Positions 40,801 to 52,400 of a DNA stretch of 64,000 nucleotides are shown one piece after another. This DNA is from Macrosoma leucophasiata (taxonomy: Eukaryota; Arthropoda; Insecta; Lepidoptera; Hedylidae), in the NCBI GenBank assembly GCA_036365455.1, contig JAWQUS010000030.1, forward strand, positions 8,556,001-8,620,000, in the 5' to 3' direction. The notes beneath the pieces are model-generated. The model was given only the letters and a program-made list of their open reading frames with translations. It ran no database searches and had not been told where the DNA came from. Every line of letters starts with the position of its first letter. Position 1 is the first letter of the stretch. Made by a program: the position numbers and the translations under genes.

Positions 40801-42624
40801 TGGATAAACGCTACCCGACACACAAACTTGCTCATCTAGTTTACCAACAACCTTACTTTCTAACAAAAGATAACCGTGTTTTTGTGAAACCGCAACAGCC
40901 TTAATGCTTGATGGTCCATACAGACGCGTTTCACTAGCAACCACAATCTTAACCGGGATGTTACTCTGTATCTCAGTGTCTGAGAATGGTAGTTCGCGAT
41001 GAATATTGAAGAAATCGAGTTTGTCTGGAGTCTTATACACAGCTACATGAGATTGCTCCGTGAACGCCTGACCAATTAACGCTGGCTGTTCTAGATAATA
41101 ATCATCGACCACTTGACAAATAACGTTCGCATCTACTCCATCGATGGACAAATCTACTGAAACACTACCAATGGTGCGAACAATATCGTTCCCAAATCCC
41201 CTAAGAGTCGTCGAACGATTATCGTGCGACAATCCTAAACTAGATGCAGTTGATCGCCTTAATAAGCATACTTCACTACCAAAATCTACAAATCCTCTCA
41301 TTGGAACCTTGTTTATTAGAACTTTTTTATAAAATTTAGAACTAGGGTTTGAATCAGATATGCACATCGTTTTAAGTACGGTCTCGCCTTTATTGTCATT
41401 ATTATTAGAAAAACAACTCTCTGTCTTATGTCCCATTTTATGGCATTTACCACATTTGACGAGGGGCTTGGGGCATTTCATAAATGGGTGACCTTTCTCT
41501 CTACAATTGTAGCAAAATATGTTATTATTGCTACTTTGCCTATAATTTGATTTACCGCTCATCTTATTAGTGTAACTATTATTTACTACAGTAAGTTCCG
41601 TACCCGTTTTAGATTTATAATTATTCCGTTCGACAAATTGAGAGGATTCCTTGCAACTCATAAAGAATTGCAGCAACTGTTCCGGGTTTGAACAACGCAA
41701 TGTAGTAGCGCTTGATTTCATTGTCCTATCTGTCAGTCCGTGTATAATACATTCAACCGCACGCTTTCCCTCAATGCTGCATTGGTTCAGTAACGCCAGT
41801 TTTTCATAATAATATACCTCAATAGGCTCGTTATATCTACTTTTGCGTTTCAACATATCTTCTAGAGTTTGGCCATAGTTTTGTTCACATGGGAACGCAC
41901 TCACTAATTTTTCCTGCCACTCACTCCAATTGAAAAGAATCGAGGGCAAACTCTCATACCAAACCTTGGCCAAACCCTGAAGCTTTTGCATTGCAAAATG
42001 AATTGTCGTTTTATCATCCCAGCCATAGACGGTCGCACATTCATTCACCTTTTTGAGCCATACATCTATACGCTGGTTCTTTGAAGATGGGTCAAAATCA
42101 GGCAAAATATTTTTGTGATTAGAGGAATGAAGAGCAACTGATGTCGATGGCTGTGACTGTAGATTTTTAAGAGAACTTAAAATACCAACGACATCTTTAG
42201 TGGAAAATAAAGGACTTGTAGACTTCTTTGACTGTTGTTTCTTATCATACCGGCCCCTTTGTCTCGCAGGGCCTTCATTATCCACACTAGCACTTCTCTC
42301 TCTCCTTTGAGGACAAATGTTACCCTCACGAGAAGATCTACGTTGATTATGATCTTGAAAACTACTCACAGTACGCCTTTTTCGACTACGCGCCCTGTCC
42401 AGATCATTCTGGAGGTCCCGAAGACGTTCCCGTTCTCGCTCCATTCGTTGTTCTATTGCCTGTAACCTGACGTCATCCCGAGTGCTGCTCCGATTGCCTC
42501 CACGGGAGCGGCGATACTCGGACACGCTATTGCGGCGAGAACGGCTGCGACTATCTCTCGCTCTATTAGTCGCACGATCTGGAGTCACCAGACGTCGCGG
42601 CTGCGATCTACTGTTATTCTCCAT
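37870..42624 (-). CDS. Gag-Pol polyprotein of the gypsy element
   Basis: One uninterrupted 1,584-aa frame; the first ATG is at 42624, although the frame is open 15 codons further up. Order by residue: arginine/serine-rich start with a short charged helical stretch (about 50-85); capsid-like region (about 175-330); two CCHC zinc knuckles (371-404); protease-like VDFGSE (about 446), with Phe where most aspartic proteases have Thr/Ser; reverse transcriptase with TLDLTSGYYQ (about 800) and YIDD (863-866); RNase H with HTDAS (about 1010); integrase with an HHCC zinc domain (1221-1259) and a D-58-D-35-E triad (1290, 1349, 1385). A basic tail with GPYRV follows. Gag and Pol need no frameshift. No env. 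All catalytic motifs are present, so it may be functional. Stop TAA is at 37872-37870. Confidence 0.95.
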   Translation of the reverse strand: MENNSRSQPRRLVTPDRATNRARDSRSRSRRNSVSEYRRSRGGNRSSTRDDVRLQAIEQRMERERERLRDLQNDLDRARSRKRRTVSSFQDHNQRRSSREGNICPQRRERSASVDNEGPARQRGRYDKKQQSKKSTSPLFSTKDVVGILSSLKNLQSQPSTSVALHSSNHKNILPDFDPSSKNQRIDVWLKKVNECATVYGWDDKTTIHFAMQKLQGLAKVWYESLPSILFNWSEWQEKLVSAFPCEQNYGQTLEDMLKRKSRYNEPIEVYYYEKLALLNQCSIEGKRAVECIIHGLTDRTMKSSATTLRCSNPEQLLQFFMSCKESSQFVERNNYKSKTGTELTVVNNSYTNKMSGKSNYRQSSNNNIFCYNCREKGHPFMKCPKPLVKCGKCHKMGHKTESCFSNNNDNKGETVLKTMCISDSNPSSKFYKKVLINKVPMRGFVDFGSEVCLLRRSTASSLGLSHDNRSTTLRGFGNDIVRTIGSVSVDLSIDGVDANVICQVVDDYYLEQPALIGQAFTEQSHVAVYKTPDKLDFFNIHRELPFSDTEIQSNIPVKIVVASETRLYGPSSIKAVAVSQKHGYLLLESKVVGKLDEQVCVSGSVYPVRNNVVYVTVLPVSISSRLREGMVIGRGSDVKEVNSIVAQFSGNSKGLLDRDKIQIGDGLDQTQRCRLLELLDKYCHCFASSLKELGCTNVTEMTIELNNKKPVVYRPYRLSHKERSNVRDMIAEMLEAGIVRESVSEYASPIILVRKKDGKLRMCVDYRMLNSVTIKERYPMPNIDDEIARLSGQAYFVTLDLTSGYYQVPISEQSRPLTSFVTPDGQYEFNRMPFGLANAPAVFQRMMNRVLGQARYDGATAYIDDVLIYGRNVDECLSRLENVFQILEKANLTLNLSKCEFLMSQIDYLGYEISAAGVRPGSKKIQCVLDFPCPTNQHTVRQFLGLVGYFRKFIRNFASLADPLTKLLRKNASWLWTSDQEKAFSSLKAMLVDRPILVIYDPAAEHELHTDASKLGVGGVLLQRSDGDSFRPVCYYSRMTSPEEKNFHAYELETLAVVCALKKFRVYLLGKDFKIVTDCSALRSTFTKRDILPRVARWWLLMQEFQFSVEYRPATKMMHVDALSRNPVNDDETSNILEQYPTVMTISNDDWLQTLQLGDSELCRIRDILVSGIDADGLKYIRDNFLVKDNRLYRYLDGDRTNIRWVVPKGARWQLCRINHDEIGHFGIEKTLERLKRSYWFSKMSSFVKKYVGACIECAYAKKNSNSAKEGYLHPIEKVEIPFHTLHIDHLGPFVRSKRGNSHLLVIVDGFTKFVFTKPVRNTKTQSAIRVLEDIFYTFRVPDRIISDRGTCFTSHAFKRFCLDKGIRHVLNAVASPRSNGQVERYNRTILNSLSTQNLNQDEKDWDIAVGKVQWGLNNTTQKTTGKTPAEVMFGSSVLSEIDPKLNELRQNACGSNDLTTIREQVKDSINVQQDKQKQYYNKGRRPSRLYAEGELVKITKTDFNNDGKSKKLLPSYVGPYRVESVLGNDRYRLAAIPGLTGTKNKRQTTVAADRMLPWVHVAALEVHESETDDDTRITDNEE

Positions 42625-43265
42625 TTTTATCTGTAACTTAGAAACGAGAACAACTATGTATTCGCTCAATACAAGTTATACGTTGTTTTATTTTGGAGTT
42701 TTTCTCGAAAAAGGTGCCTTGTAGGTCAAAACTGGTTAAATTTTTCACCCCCTTGTACCCACAGGATCCCTGGCACCTTGTAATTACCAAAATTACAAAC
42801 TCTATTAAGTAAGAAAGTACTACCCACATAATATGAAAATAAAGTATTCCCAAAAATTGAGCTATTACTTTTAAATGCGATAAAAGACAACGTAAATTAT
42901 GTGACTTTGACTATACACCACCCATCATCTATATTTTACTTTAATTGGCGTAACCATAGGGTTTAAATATCTCTCATGAGCATACAATATGTGAAGAAGT
43001 ATGATGGCGTAAATTTAATAATTTAACACAATTACGGTCGTTATATAAGCGTTGCTTATAACATTCGAGTTGAACAAAACAAGGTTATTACGTCCATGGC
43101 TTTTTATGCCCGTCCGTAACAAAATAACTGTTAAGTAAATGTGAAAACTTTTTTTTTTTTTTTACAATTTATCCACACATTATATAGGTTAGAAACGTTA
43201 ACATTGATGTGAACGGTTAAATATTTAAAAATAAAAAAAATGTAAGGTACATACCACTTCTGAAA
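42625..43265 (-). other. Gypsy 5' leader
   Basis: About 640 nt between the 5' LTR and the first ATG. Contains T- and A-rich tracts and no frame of note. A packaging signal would be expected here from knowledge of such elements, but none is identifiable by eye. Confidence 0.6.
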
Positions 43266-43639
43266 TGTAATAAAACTCCCAAGGTACTCAGCACTCCATA
43301 TATTTAGCACTCCTTATTGTAATAAAACTCCCAAGGTACGTAGCACTCCATATATTTTAGCACTCCTTATAATATCGACACTTGCACCAATATACAATTC
43401 TTCAGCGCAGACACAGTACCATCAATACCGAGTATAATATTTTCGCTAAGCCACTTTAAGCACAACCTTTCGGTTCGACGGTCCGTAATCAAGTGAGCGC
43501 GTTTTGCTTTCGGCCACGTTTTTAAGCTACCACTGACAGCTGTCACTCGTGACTATGTTTCCGTCAGTTGGCAATTCGAAAACAAAGTGAAGTTTGAACA
43601 ACAGTGTTGCCAGTTTCATAAATAATTAATAACCTAACA
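43266..43639 (-). repeat. 5' LTR of the gypsy element
   Basis: 374 bp, apparently identical to 36227-36600, flanked outside by CTGT. Promoter and polyadenylation signals must lie within it, but none is clear by eye. Confidence 0.95.
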
Positions 43640-43962
43640 CTGTTATAAGAAATATGTAATCTGTACGGGTTTTCATGTCGTCCGTGAGAACCTTGTGAGA
43701 ACTCGTGATGTCCTCGTTGTACTACTATCATTTGAGATAGCATCGTGAACACATGCCATGTCTCTTATAAACTAGAACGTTTTACATCAGTAGTTTATAG
43801 ATCTTGATACAAGTTTGTCATCTGTCGTTAAAAACGCATTTAATTAAACGATAAAAGAATGCGTAGTAAAATGTCTATTCAAATTATAAATTCTGTACCG
43901 TTCCGAAGTGGACGATTTCCAATATCTAACTAGTTCTTAACGTTTAAAAGAGTAACAGCACC

Positions 43963-44430
43963 TACATTCAGTAAAAAATATTAAACGAGAACTTATGACT
44001 CTTTTTTAGGGTTCCGTAGTAAACAAGGAACCCTTATAGTTTCGCCATGTCCGTCTGTCTGTCTGTCCGTCCGCGGTTTAGCGCAAAAACTATTGTTACT
44101 GTTGTATTTAGCACAAGTATCTTACTAACTAACTACTTATCTTAGTAAATACCTTACTAACGCCGACAAAGTGGTAGAATAAAAAACATGAAAATAAAAT
44201 TATTTAGGGTACATTCAGTAAAAAATAATAAACGAGAACTTATGACTCTTTTTTAGGGTTCCGTAGTAAACAAGGAACCCTTATAGTTTCGCCATGTCCG
44301 TCTGTCTGTCTGTCCGTCCGCGGTTTAGCGCAAAAACTATTGTTACTGTTGTATTTAGCACAAGTATACACCTTACTCACGCCGACAAAGTGGTAGAATA
44401 AAAAACATGAAAATAAAATTATTTAGGGTA
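43963..44430 (-). repeat. Tandemly duplicated 'AGGGTTCCGTAG' repeat end
   Basis: Two adjacent units, 43963-44209 and 44210-44430. Each runs from TACATTCAGTAAAAAAT through AGGGTTCCGTAGTAAACAAGG and (GTCT)n to AATAAAATTATTTAGGGT. Unit 1 has extra CTTACTAACT sequence. The core matches the right end of 10155-10785 inverted. Confidence 0.75.
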
Positions 44431-44725
44431 CGTCTATTAGGGTCTGTCTGTCTATCCGTCCGTCCGTCTGTCTGTCACCAGCCTGTATCTCATAAATAGT
44501 GATAGGTAGCTAGAAAGCTAACAATTTCACAAATTATGTATTTCTGATACCGCTTTAAAGAAAAAAATAATTACGAAAAATAAGAAAATGAAAATGTTAA
44601 AGGGTCCAAGGGGGCATACAATAAACGTGTTTTTTTTTCGTATATTTCTTGCTCAATAATAACCGCAACAAGTAGACGTTTAAAATTTTCACAGAATTTT
44701 TAATCTTAAGTGGTATATTACCTTC

Positions 44726-45572
44726 CATAATAAATCTATACAAATAAATAAAACTGGAGTGTCTGTTTGTAATATTAAAATAACCGCTTTTTACTAAATG
44801 CATATGTATGTATACACGGTACATATACCAAAACAACATTTCTTACAATTTTTGTCTGTCTGTCTGTTTGTTTGGCGGGGCTAATCTTGGGAACGGCTGG
44901 ACCGACTTTGACGGGACTTCCACGGGTAGGTAGCTGATGTAATAAGGTATAACTTAGGCTACTTTTATCTCCATACATACATACATACCTACATACAAAT
45001 AAATAGAATTTGAGTGTTGCCGATTTTGACGGGACTCTCACTGGCAGATAGCTGATGTGATAAGAAGTAACTTAGGCTATTTTTATCTCCATACAACCAT
45101 ACATACATACATACCCAGATACCTACATACAAATAAATAGAATTTGAGTGTCTCCGATTTTGACGGGACTTTCACTGGCAGATAGCTGATGTGATAAGAA
45201 GTAACTTAGGCTACTTTTATCTCCATACAACCATACATACATACATACCCAGATACCTACATACTAATAAATAGAATTTGAGTGTCTCCGATTTTGACGG
45301 GACTTTCACTGGCAGATAGCTGATGTGATAAGGAGTAACTTAGGTTACTTTTATCGCCATACAACCATACATACATACCCACATACCTATATGCAAATAA
45401 ATAGAATTTGAGTGTCTCCGATTTTGACGGGACTTTCACTGGCAGATAGCTGATGTAATAAGGAGTAACTTAGGCTACTTTTATACTAGCTGCGCCCACG
45501 ACTTCGTCCGGGTAGATACTGAACAATCATATTTTTTCTCACGTGGACGAAGTCGCGGGTACAGCTAGTGTG
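44726..45572 (-). repeat. 'CGACTTCGTCCG' repeat with internal five-unit tandem array
   Basis: Outer parts match 21223-21562 and 49164-49448 inverted: CTATACAAATAAATAAAACTGG on the left, and on the right a hairpin head ACTAGCTGCGCCCACGACTTCG...CGAAGTCGCGGGTACAGCTAGT (45485-45570). Between them a unit starting at CCGA(T/C)TTTGACGGGACT repeats at 44902, 45019, 45153, 45288 and 45418 (spacing 117-135 bp). Confidence 0.8.
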
Positions 45573-45599
45573 TTATAAACTAGTGTCCTGAATCAATTG

Positions 45600-48500
45600 C
45601 AGTGTGTAATTCTCCTGGAATAAGTATCGTAATTTGTGACCGAGTGATGTTTGTTTACCATTTGTGCCAAGTTTATCTCAATGGAGTATACGTTATTGCT
45701 CTAATTTGTGAGTACATTTGTAATGTATTCATAATATCGAAACAATTTAAGCTTTCAATAGGTGCCCAATAGACAATAGTATTCGATGTATGCCCTAACC
45801 TTACTATTGATTTACACAATTTTGGTTCACACGCAATATTATAAGAAAGTAGGTACTTTCGTAAAACAAAATGGTCGCATTTAATGTTTAATAATTGAGG
45901 AATTTTAAAGAAGATAAACATCAAAGTCTTTTAAACTATAGTTACATCTTGTATTGAGTTAATTGAGTCAATCGTATTACTTATAGATAACTAAAAATCT
46001 TTTTTATCGCATCATTATCGATACCTATTAAACATACATCTGTAGTTAAAATAAATTAAATATAGCCTGCTTAATTTTTTTTTACCATTTATCTACGTCA
46101 ATCACAACCCGGATGTAAAATCGTTAAGGTATTCCGTATTATGTTGAGAACGTATAGGTATTATTAAAGTTCTCGATTTAACAAACAAATAAGTATGTAA
46201 TATTTACCTATGTTCGAATAATATGACCAGTGTGACGAGGTTCTATGCCCATATCAACATTTTTTACGTATTATTATGTACCAACGTGGAATAATCTTTA
46301 AACTAAACCAAAAAAATTACAACCTTTATTAGACTTTCTCGATTCGGTCCATATCCCACGATTCCCACGTAACACCTGCATAAATAATATAGGTAATCTC
46401 TGAAAACAATGAAGCAGCTAAACTAGGTACATGCATATCTACTGCATATGCCATTGCCTTTATATTATAATGTTTGTGGTCGCGATATGGATGGCGATAT
46501 TTGAGATAACAATATTAATTTTCATAATGAAATCGCAGCGGGAAGCTGTGCGGCCGGCGTGAACATGAGACAGATTTCTATTAGTCTATTGGAAATATGA
46601 TTCGATTCAGTTTGCTTTCACTGTTTCATCTTGTGAATGAATTTGATGAACAATTTAAATTTGTTCCGCATTGTTGATTAAAATGTTCTTAAAAAACACT
46701 GAGCCTAATAATGGTTATCAATATGTAAGTAATTAACTATTTATAACTTTTCTCGATGAAGATGAAAACTAAGTGCTAAAATCATTGGCCTTCACATTTT
46801 ATCGATTATAAGATATTGTGTTGTGTAAGATCACAATAAAATTGAATAATATCATGATTTCAAAAAATTTAAAGTGAGCGTCGAACGCGTCGACTAGCAT
46901 TTGTTTTTAAGGGTTCCAAATACTACTAAGGAAGGCTTTATGCTTCAGTCTGTCCGCCCCGCAGCTTTGCTCAGAGATGGCTCTTTAGCTTCTTATAAGT
47001 ACTAGAAATCTAGAGAAAGTATTTGGCATTAATATAAATATGAGAAACGCTGGTATAGAACATCTATAGACACAATAGTAAATATAAAGATCAAACATTA
47101 AAAATACATAATTTATTTTATAAAGTACAATACCTATAACAGAAAGAAGTTACAGGATCATTTAAATATATCCCAAAAAGAACTAGACCTTCGAAGAAGT
47201 TGAACGATAGACGTTAACTCGTGAACTAAGAGACTTGATGGGTCATACATTTTCAGTGGCACTTCAAAGTTTTCTTTCGCTGCAATACACGTTTAAATTT
47301 TTAAATGACTAAAATAGTATGAGATTTATGCATTACATAAATTTGAATGAAATTTTATCATTCAACCATTGCATTATCTGAATAAGAATTTAACGAATTC
47401 ATATGTCTCGTGTGATGTTTTGTTTGCTAATCAATTACCACAGTACCCTACTGGGTCAAGGACTTACGTCTATATAACTGTTAAACATAATAACCTGGTA
47501 TTCACAAGGCGCCCAGCAGGTGCTGTCGTAATTACAGACCCACATGGTACAACGTACAACAGTCATATGTACATATACACTAATTACTATGTCAAGAAGT
47601 TCGACGATCCCTGTTTTACGGAACCTTTGATACTTTACGATTTTGATCTGGGTTTAGGCGACTTAAATTCGGACCATTATGTCCAAGAAGATACTTACGT
47701 GCCACTATCCCATTTACTAAATTATCATAATATCTGTAATTGTATTCACCAAGATACAAGTTAAAAACTAAGTAGTAAAAAGGCCATGTGGTGTGCATGT
47801 ACATCAGCTGCGACGCGAATGGGTACGTTTACTAAAAGTTGTCTAATTAAATGTAGGCCTGAAATTTTAGGCGATATTACTGATTCATGAAAGATCATAC
47901 CAAATTTGAAGTGCCTGAGCCACTTTGTGTTGTGAAGTAAGATGTCAAGATTGTCAAGAAATTTATCGAATTTTGCCGTAAAGTTTATGGGAGCGGAAAC
48001 TAGATAGCTAGATGGCAACCAATGAGCTTTAACATATAATATCATTGATGGCAACTATGTGGTCTTTATTTAGGTACGTAAGAGGCGCGAACGAACAATG
48101 TAAACTGCTGCATATCTGCGACGTGCATATGTTTTCTCACGGACGTGTTTCACTAACAGATACTGTCTAAAAGTTAACTCCGATGCAAGTATACAACATA
48201 GTGTACTGAAGACGTTAACGGTTAAGACACAAGCCAGTTTTTGTTTCACCTTTCTCACGTTGTCAGACCATGTCGTGAGTGAAGTCTTCTACACTCGATA
48301 TTAAACATACTTGGAACGTTAAAATTCATACACTTAAATATAGCGACACCGAATATTCCAGTAGAGTTACAACAGTATCACGTTATCGAAAAATATGATA
48401 TTTGATAGATGTGAACGTGTAAGAACAGTTATAGGATGGTGTATTGTATTTCATTTTGATTGATTTGACAGCTTATTTTTAATGTAGGAGGTTTCACTTG

Positions 48501-49150
48501 TCTAGAATATCTGAATGCATAATCTTACCTACACTGTTTTTTAAAATTGTCTTTATAAAACAGTAGGTACCTTCCTAAGTATTATTTTTGCGTAGATAAC
48601 ATTTTTTACCAACAAATAGTGTGCTAGAGGTGACTATTTTTTGAAAGGCTGTGCATTCATGGTCTTTCTTCATGCAAATTTACTAGGTACCTGTAATAAA
48701 GGTTCTGCTTTCTCATCTTCATCTAAAATAGGTGTAGGCGGCAGGTAATTAAGAGGTGTTGACGAAAATACATCAGCTAGCATTCATTTTAATGTCCCAC
48801 TCTTTCCGTTGACTGCTATCCGTTTTGTTGTGTTAACAGAATATTAATAGATTAGGCCCTTCCTATAAAATACCGGTCGTTAACTGGATACTTTTCGGTG
48901 AAAATATTGTCCTAAATATTAGGTGTGACTGAAGAAGTAGTTCTAGTTAATTGTCTAAAAATATTACTTTTATAGATACTTGTAAGTAAAACTAAAAAGG
49001 TCCCTGACGACTTGTGATATATTTCTTTGAGCTTCAAATTGCTTTAAGTTCCATATTACGTATTCTAAATATACCTATTTAATTTGAATATTCCTAGATC
49101 CACATTCTTTAGTCTGAGGTTTGGATAGACAACATATAATAGATAACAGA
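45600..49150. other. Gene-poor spacer
   Basis: AT-rich. The only notable feature is the open frame at 47369-47764. No other repeat or RNA is identified. Confidence 0.4.
47369..47764 (+). CDS. Unrecognised open frame, possible exon or decayed gene
   Basis: 131 open codons closed by TAA, preceded by an in-frame TGA at 47348. There is no ATG near the start (first codon TTG), so if real it would be a terminal exon or a remnant. The composition is unusually protein-like for this AT-rich stretch: tyrosine- and proline-containing, with TGSRTYVYITVKHNNLVF and GAVVITDPHGTTYNS. No family recognised, no known transposon motif, no convincing acceptor chosen. A chance frame remains possible. Confidence 0.25.
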   Translation: MHYLNKNLTNSYVSCDVLFANQLPQYPTGSRTYVYITVKHNNLVFTRRPAGAVVITDPHGTTYNSHMYIYTNYYVKKFDDPCFTEPLILYDFDLGLGDLNSDHYVQEDTYVPLSHLLNYHNICNCIHQDTS

Positions 49151-49163
49151 TTTTTTATTACAC

Positions 49164-49448
49164 TAGCTGTGCCCGCGACTTCGTCCGCGTGAGAATGATT
49201 GTTCAGTATCTACCCGGACGAAGTCGGGGGCGCAGCTAGTATACAAATAGCCTAAGTTACTCCTTATTACAGCAGCTATCAGCCAGTGAAAGTCCCGTCA
49301 AAATCGGTCCAGTCATTCCCAAGATTAGCCCCGCCAAACAGACAGACAGACAAAAATTGTAAAAAAAATTGTTTTGGTATATATGTAGTAAAAAGAGGTT
49401 ATTTTAATATTACAAACAGACACTCCAATTTTATTTATTTGTATAGAT
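49164..49448 (+). repeat. Dispersed 'CGACTTCGTCCG' repeat with hairpin head
   Basis: ACTAGCTGTGCCCGCGACTTCG faces CGAAGTCGGGGGCGCAGCTAGT as a hairpin. It then has AGTGAAAGTCCCGTCAAAATCGG, (ACAG)n and the end ACACTCCAATTTTATTTATTTGTATAG, as at 21223-21562. Confidence 0.7.
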
Positions 49449-49450
49449 AT

Positions 49451-52400
49451 GGAGCCTGTAGATGCGTAGATATGAGCAACTGGTTCACAGTCCTGTGACG
49501 AAAATACAGTGAACCTGTGAACCAGTTGCTATTCAACCTAACTTTATTTCTGAAAGTGAATCCTATACCTACTATTACCTACCTGGCGGTCATTCCAACA
49601 TATTTTGTCTGTGGAATATATCTTCGACTTCCACTTCCCAAATTCAAGCAGTGCCAGCCGTTGCCAAGTACGATGACACCCCTCGAAAATGTTCGTCGCC
49701 TTACCTTTGCACCCCTCGATTTCATGTCTTATCATAATTCCAGAAATTACTTCACAGTTTCGACATTGTAAATGTAGGCGCCGGAGAAACACTAACACTA
49801 ACACCGAAATATCCGATGGTGACTGGCATTTAATTTCTGTGCCATTAATGGCTATCTAAGGAGCCGTGTTTTATATCTGTGTAATCGAGAAAAACACAGC
49901 TATTCATCTTCAGATACGACCTGAATGGAAGATATTTAGGGCGGTACGCTTGCCGCTGCAATTAGGTACCTATTTAATAATGATGTGATAGAATTTCTTT
50001 CTTTCATTTCAAAAACTTTTTGTATGATTGAACTTGAATACTGTTTCTTTTTGTTTGTTCATCATCATCTAATCTTTATTTGATGGTGGTAGGCTCCAGT
50101 GACGCAGCTTGCGGGCGTACGCACCATCGCATCACCTAATTTACTTGCCGCTGATACCTATATTAAGTAATATTTTGATAATAGGTAGGTCGCAGTCGGA
50201 AGAGTACAGAGATAGAGAGAGAGTAGGTAAACAGCTGATATTAAGCCGAAGATTTAATTTAGAAATCACGCTCTCTATTCTATGCGAGGGAAATTATTTT
50301 TTAAAAGTTAGCAATCTGCTGATTCTGCAGTCATTCTCTATAAACTCTAACTGTGCTAAAACTTAATTCTTCTCAGTCCACGTAATTTTCGTAAAAGGGA
50401 TACAAAACTCACCTCACGTAGGTATTAATATATGGTAGGTAGATGAGTAAGCTGATTTCTTTGAAAGTCAGCTAAGGGTTGATAGAGTCTGATTTATCGC
50501 CAAACGACATTTATAAATTTGTCATTCGGACCTTACTAACTTATAGATTCGTCTGATTGTAGCCATAAAGTCGCTAAAACGGTAACACTGTGTCGGCGAG
50601 CGTAACAAGCAAACAGCAGCGGTCTCTTTGTATAATTAAAACCTGTAGGTCTATAACAATTTGCAGGCACGCGTGGCCAATGCCCCGTGTATTGAATACA
50701 TACTTGATTTGATGCTTATTTCTAGCGATTATTTTCACAAGATGATTTCCACACGCCAGCCATATTTCAATGGGATATTTTATATAACTACCTACCCATC
50801 ATTAACAACAACTTTTACTTTGTGGACTAAAAAAAAAAACTGTGTTTCATAAACTGTGTCGTGTGACATATCAAATGAAAGAGGTTGTTGTCAGCATCTC
50901 AGATACATATTTTTTATAATTGTTGCATAAAAACGACGAAAATTGTCCATCCCCCCTCCCCCCTATCTCCGAAACTACTGAACTTTAAATTTTGAAAAAA
51001 ATGAGGAAAATAGTTCTTTGCCTATAGATTACTGGAAAACCTATAAGAAGTTTGAGTATTCAAATTAAATCGAAAATTCTTAATAATATAACCCCCTCCT
51101 GTCGGTACCACCGTAACCGCTATGTCCCTGCATTTTAAATCTGTAATATTTTCGAAAATATTTATTTAAATTACGGAACCCTCACCACGCGAGTCGAACT
51201 CGCACTTGTCCGGTTTTTTTAAGTAGTTGCCTACGCGCATATGTGTAAAATTTCAAAAATGTGTCCAAATAGCATCTCGCGAAAAAAATTACATGTATGG
51301 CAATTACGATTATTAGAAGAATTAATTAAATCACTTACTGACTGTCGCTTTTTTTTTTTCATTTTAATTTAATTTTTATTGTTTATCTGGCTGGCAGCCA
51401 ACGTATCAAATCCGCCCCTGTAGCTGTGTCAGCTGTTCCATACATTTTACTATAAATGCGGCGATGGACCTTTAGTATAGAGCAGTAGGTAGGTATATTG
51501 CTTATTACAAATCACCTAGTATAGTGCAGTGACACTATAACTACTAAAAGACAAAAGACAATATTTTGATAAAAATCTCGCGACGTGGGCCAAGAGTCAT
51601 CGAAATCGGTGTTTTACTTACTGACTGACTGACTTCAGCACTCTTGTTTTGTCTGACACGAACAAAAAGAGAGTGATTAATGTAGAAGCCAGACTGCATG
51701 TAAGGTTCGTTAAGACACATGTTAGGCATTCTTTGCCTAAGTAAATATGTGTACATTGAAAATTTTGCGGGAAAATACTTACGTATTTTTTAAGCTAAGA
51801 AAATAATGTGATCCGAAATATAACGTATAATGATTTCCAGATCACAAAAAAAGGAATTTAAACGAACGATCTTTCATTGGTACTTACTTACCTGTTTAAT
51901 ATTTCACCAGAGTGGCCTTAATGGAGCGAATACACATTTCAAATTTCTTCGAAATTGTTGCTTGTATTGTCATGATTCTATTTCAAATGAAATATCCGCA
52001 TGTCGGTCGGTGCGGCTAACCTAAATTAGTAGTCGAGTCATGCGTGCCACTTGAACGTCCTCAATTGCGGATACGATGATCCGAGTTAAGCAGTTACTAT
52101 CTTGCCATGATCTATAATCGCCAATTCTTACTTATAACAAACTTTTTTTTTCGCTCAGCAATTTCATTGTATTTCCAGAGAGGACATCGTTTTCGTCACA
52201 AACACATGATAGGTGGATTATCTACCAACTTTTCTGTTTCTCTCTCAAAAACCCAAAGAATTACCAGTAAATTGGCCAGTAGTAACAAGTGAACGTAACG
52301 AGTTGCTACTGCGTTATGAGAGTTATCATAAATCTTAGATCTTACTAAATTATTATATACACGAGTTTATAAACGAATATCGTGGCAGTGATGATTATCG

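Larger units (their letters stand above)
36227..43639 (-). mobile_element. Ty3/gypsy LTR retrotransposon, complete
   Basis: 7.4 kb element read on the minus strand: 5' LTR 43266-43639, leader about 640 bp, one Gag-Pol frame 42624-37870, an unusually long (about 1.27 kb) 3' non-coding segment, 3' LTR 36227-36600. The LTRs start TG, end CA and appear identical by direct reading. CTGT flanks both sides (36223-36226 and 43640-43643), a 4-bp target duplication. No env-like frame lies between pol and the 3' LTR. No canonical TGG primer-binding site directly abuts the 5' LTR; the nearest TGG is about 9 nt in. The 3' segment carries a five-hairpin array (36935-37265) and a SINE (37543-37862). Confidence 0.96.

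Noticed and set aside
44902..45490. Protein-coding tandem repeat
   Set aside because: Short frames recur only because the DNA unit repeats; unit lengths of 117-135 bp are not kept in one frame.
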